A stretch of 64,000 bases of DNA. Origin: Pseudomonas schmalbachii (GTDB taxonomy: Bacteria > Pseudomonadota > Gammaproteobacteria > Pseudomonadales > Pseudomonadaceae). A program made the translations under genes and the position numbers. Numbering within the stretch: position 1 is the first letter of the stretch; the number at the start of each line of letters is the position of its first letter. Positions 62,830-64,000 of this stretch are shown piece after piece. The stretch is from positions 124,001-188,000 of the forward strand of contig NZ_JAELYA010000006.1 in assembly GCF_017589465.1 (NCBI RefSeq), read 5' to 3'. A model generated the notes under the pieces. That model was not told where the DNA came from and ran no database searches. It saw only the letters and a list, made by a program, of their open reading frames with translations.

Positions 62830-64000
62830 TCACACCGTGCGTTCGGCAATCTGCCCGGTGAACCAGCCGAACAGCGTCGCGGTCACGCCGCACAGGGCGA
62901 TCACCATCGCCATGGGCAGCGCCGTGCCGTCGTGCAGCACGCCCACCATTGCCGATGCACCCGCCGCCACGCTGAACTGCAGGCTGCCCATCAACGCCGA
63001 GGCGCTGCCGGCATGCCGGCCCTGCTTCGCCAGCGCACAGGCCGCCGAGTTGGGCATGAGGAAACCGAGGCTGGCGATGCAGCCGAACAGCGGCAGCAGC
63101 AGCGGCCACAATTCCGCCGGCCGGCTCAGGCTGACGGCCAGCAGCGCCACCGCGCAGGCCAGGTAGAGCCACACCGCGCGCCGCAGCCAGAAGCCCGGCC
63201 CGCGGTAGCGCAGCAGCCGGCTGTTGACCTGCCCCATGAGGACGAAGCCCGCCGCGTTGCTGCCGAACACCCAGCCGTAATGTTCCGGCGGCACGCCGTA
63301 GAGCTGGATCAGCACGAAGGGCGAGCCGGCGATGTAGGCGAACATCCCGGCGATGGCCACCCCGCCGGTCAGCGCGTAGCAGAGGAAGGAGCGGTCGCGG
63401 AACAGCCGCAGGTACTGCCCCAGCGCTCCGCGCAGCGGCGGACGCGGGCCGGCCGGAATGGTCTCCGGCAGCCACAGGGCGATGGCCAGCCCGGCCACCG
63501 CGCTGAACAGGGTCAGGCAGTAGAAGATCGACTGCCAGCCGGAAATCTCCAGCAGCACCCCGCCGGCCAGCGGCGCAAGAATCGGCGCCAGCCCCATCAC
63601 CAGCATCAGCTGCGAGAAGGCCCGGGCGGCGGCGACCGGATCGCACAGGTCGCGCACCACCGCCCGCGACACCACCATCCCGGCGCAACCGCCAAGCGCC
63701 TGGACGAAGCGCGCGGCGACCAGCCAGTGCAGGCTCGGCGCGAACGCGCAGGCCAGCGACGCCACGGTGAAGATGCTCACCCCCACCAGCAGCGGCACAC
63801 GCCGGCCGAAACGGTCGGCGAGCGGCCCATAGAGCAGTTGGCCGATGGCCAGGCCGGCGAAGTACACCGAGAGGCTGAGCTGCACCTGCTCGACATCGGT
63901 GCCGAAGACATTGGCCAGGGTCGGGAAACTGGGCAGATAGAAGTCGACGGCCATCGGGCCGAAGGCGCTGAGCGCACCGAGGATCAGCAGGATGCGGAGA
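62830..64000 (-). CDS. Bcr/CflA-type MFS efflux transporter (5' end beyond the window)
   Basis: At least 390 residues of a 12-helix drug/H+ antiporter; the reading frame continues to the right edge with no start required inside the window (ILLILGALSAFGPMAVDFYL upstream of any ATG). Landmarks are MAVDFYLPSFP, the MFS motif A GPLADRFGRRVPLLVG, and the Bcr-type ALGGCAGMVVSRAVVRDL and GLAPILAPLAGG. Substrate unknown; relatives export bicyclomycin, sulfonamides, chloramphenicol or cysteine. Confidence 0.9.
   Translation of the reverse strand, partial: LRILLILGALSAFGPMAVDFYLPSFPTLANVFGTDVEQVQLSLSVYFAGLAIGQLLYGPLADRFGRRVPLLVGVSIFTVASLACAFAPSLHWLVAARFVQALGGCAGMVVSRAVVRDLCDPVAAARAFSQLMLVMGLAPILAPLAGGVLLEISGWQSIFYCLTLFSAVAGLAIALWLPETIPAGPRPPLRGALGQYLRLFRDRSFLCYALTGGVAIAGMFAYIAGSPFVLIQLYGVPPEHYGWVFGSNAAGFVLMGQVNSRLLRYRGPGFWLRRAVWLYLACAVALLAVSLSRPAELWPLLLPLFGCIASLGFLMPNSAACALAKQGRHAGSASALMGSLQFSVAAGASAMVGVLHDGTALPMAMVIALCGVTATLFGWFTGQIAERTV

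Overview
The window is high-GC chromosomal DNA from a Pseudomonas close to the P. aeruginosa group. From the left edge to about 43.9 kb the gene order follows, from memory, the P. aeruginosa PAO1 stretch running from pilR (PA4547) to morA-glyA (PA4601-PA4602), with several PAO1 genes missing. The protein families and gene order are typical of Pseudomonas. I saw no rRNA or tRNA genes, no CRISPR array, no prophage and no intact transposase.

Layout. 0-10.4 kb: the end of pilR, thiO (reverse), then the type IV pilus minor-pilin operon fimT, fimU-pilV-pilW-pilX-pilY1-pilE. PilY1 is unusually long (1552 aa) and no pilY2 is present. 10.5-18.1 kb (reverse): ribF-ileS-lspA-fkpB-ispH, and murJ. 18.3-23.6 kb: rpsT; a reverse obg-proB-creA block and rplU-rpmA; ispB divergent from rplU. 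23.7-30 kb: a small gene behind a convincing Fur box, a repeat-rich gap, fklB, DUF6482, yqhA, a hypothetical gene flanked by DnaA boxes, a Lon-like protease and a DksA/TraR-type zinc-finger gene. 30-38 kb: DUF3015, DUF4105, rtcB, cytochrome c peroxidase, gdhA and ettA. 38.5-43.9 kb: morA (PAS-GGDEF-EAL) and glyA. Beyond this point synteny with the PAO1 block breaks.

43.9-64 kb: an HscC-type Hsp70 with its membrane J-domain partner, a GhxP-like purine permease and trmA (neighbours elsewhere in PAO1), a DUF1883 gene, and a self-contained nitric-oxide defence module. In that module norR is divergent from ric-norB (RIC iron-sulfur repair protein and quinol-type NO reductase), and three GT-N7-AC sites lie upstream of a textbook sigma-54 promoter. 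Next come a glycine-zipper protein, DUF4345, DUF411, alaC, a YpfJ-type metalloprotease, prpE, a small unknown gene and a Bcr/CflA-type MFS transporter cut by the right edge.

Intergenic DNA carries several families of short palindromic repeats. The main one, GTAGGTTGG...CCAACCTAC, occurs at nine or more places. Other families begin GTAGGGTGG, GTAGGAGC or GGGTATCGCTT, and one nested 136-bp palindrome lies beside murJ.

The most interesting items are the PilY1 whose von Willebrand domain is split by three repeat modules, the NorR/sigma-54 control region, the HscC/J-domain pair lacking the HPD histidine, the Fur-boxed small gene, and the repeat families. None amounts to proof of a wholly new system. 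All statements come from reading sequence and remembered family knowledge; no search was run.
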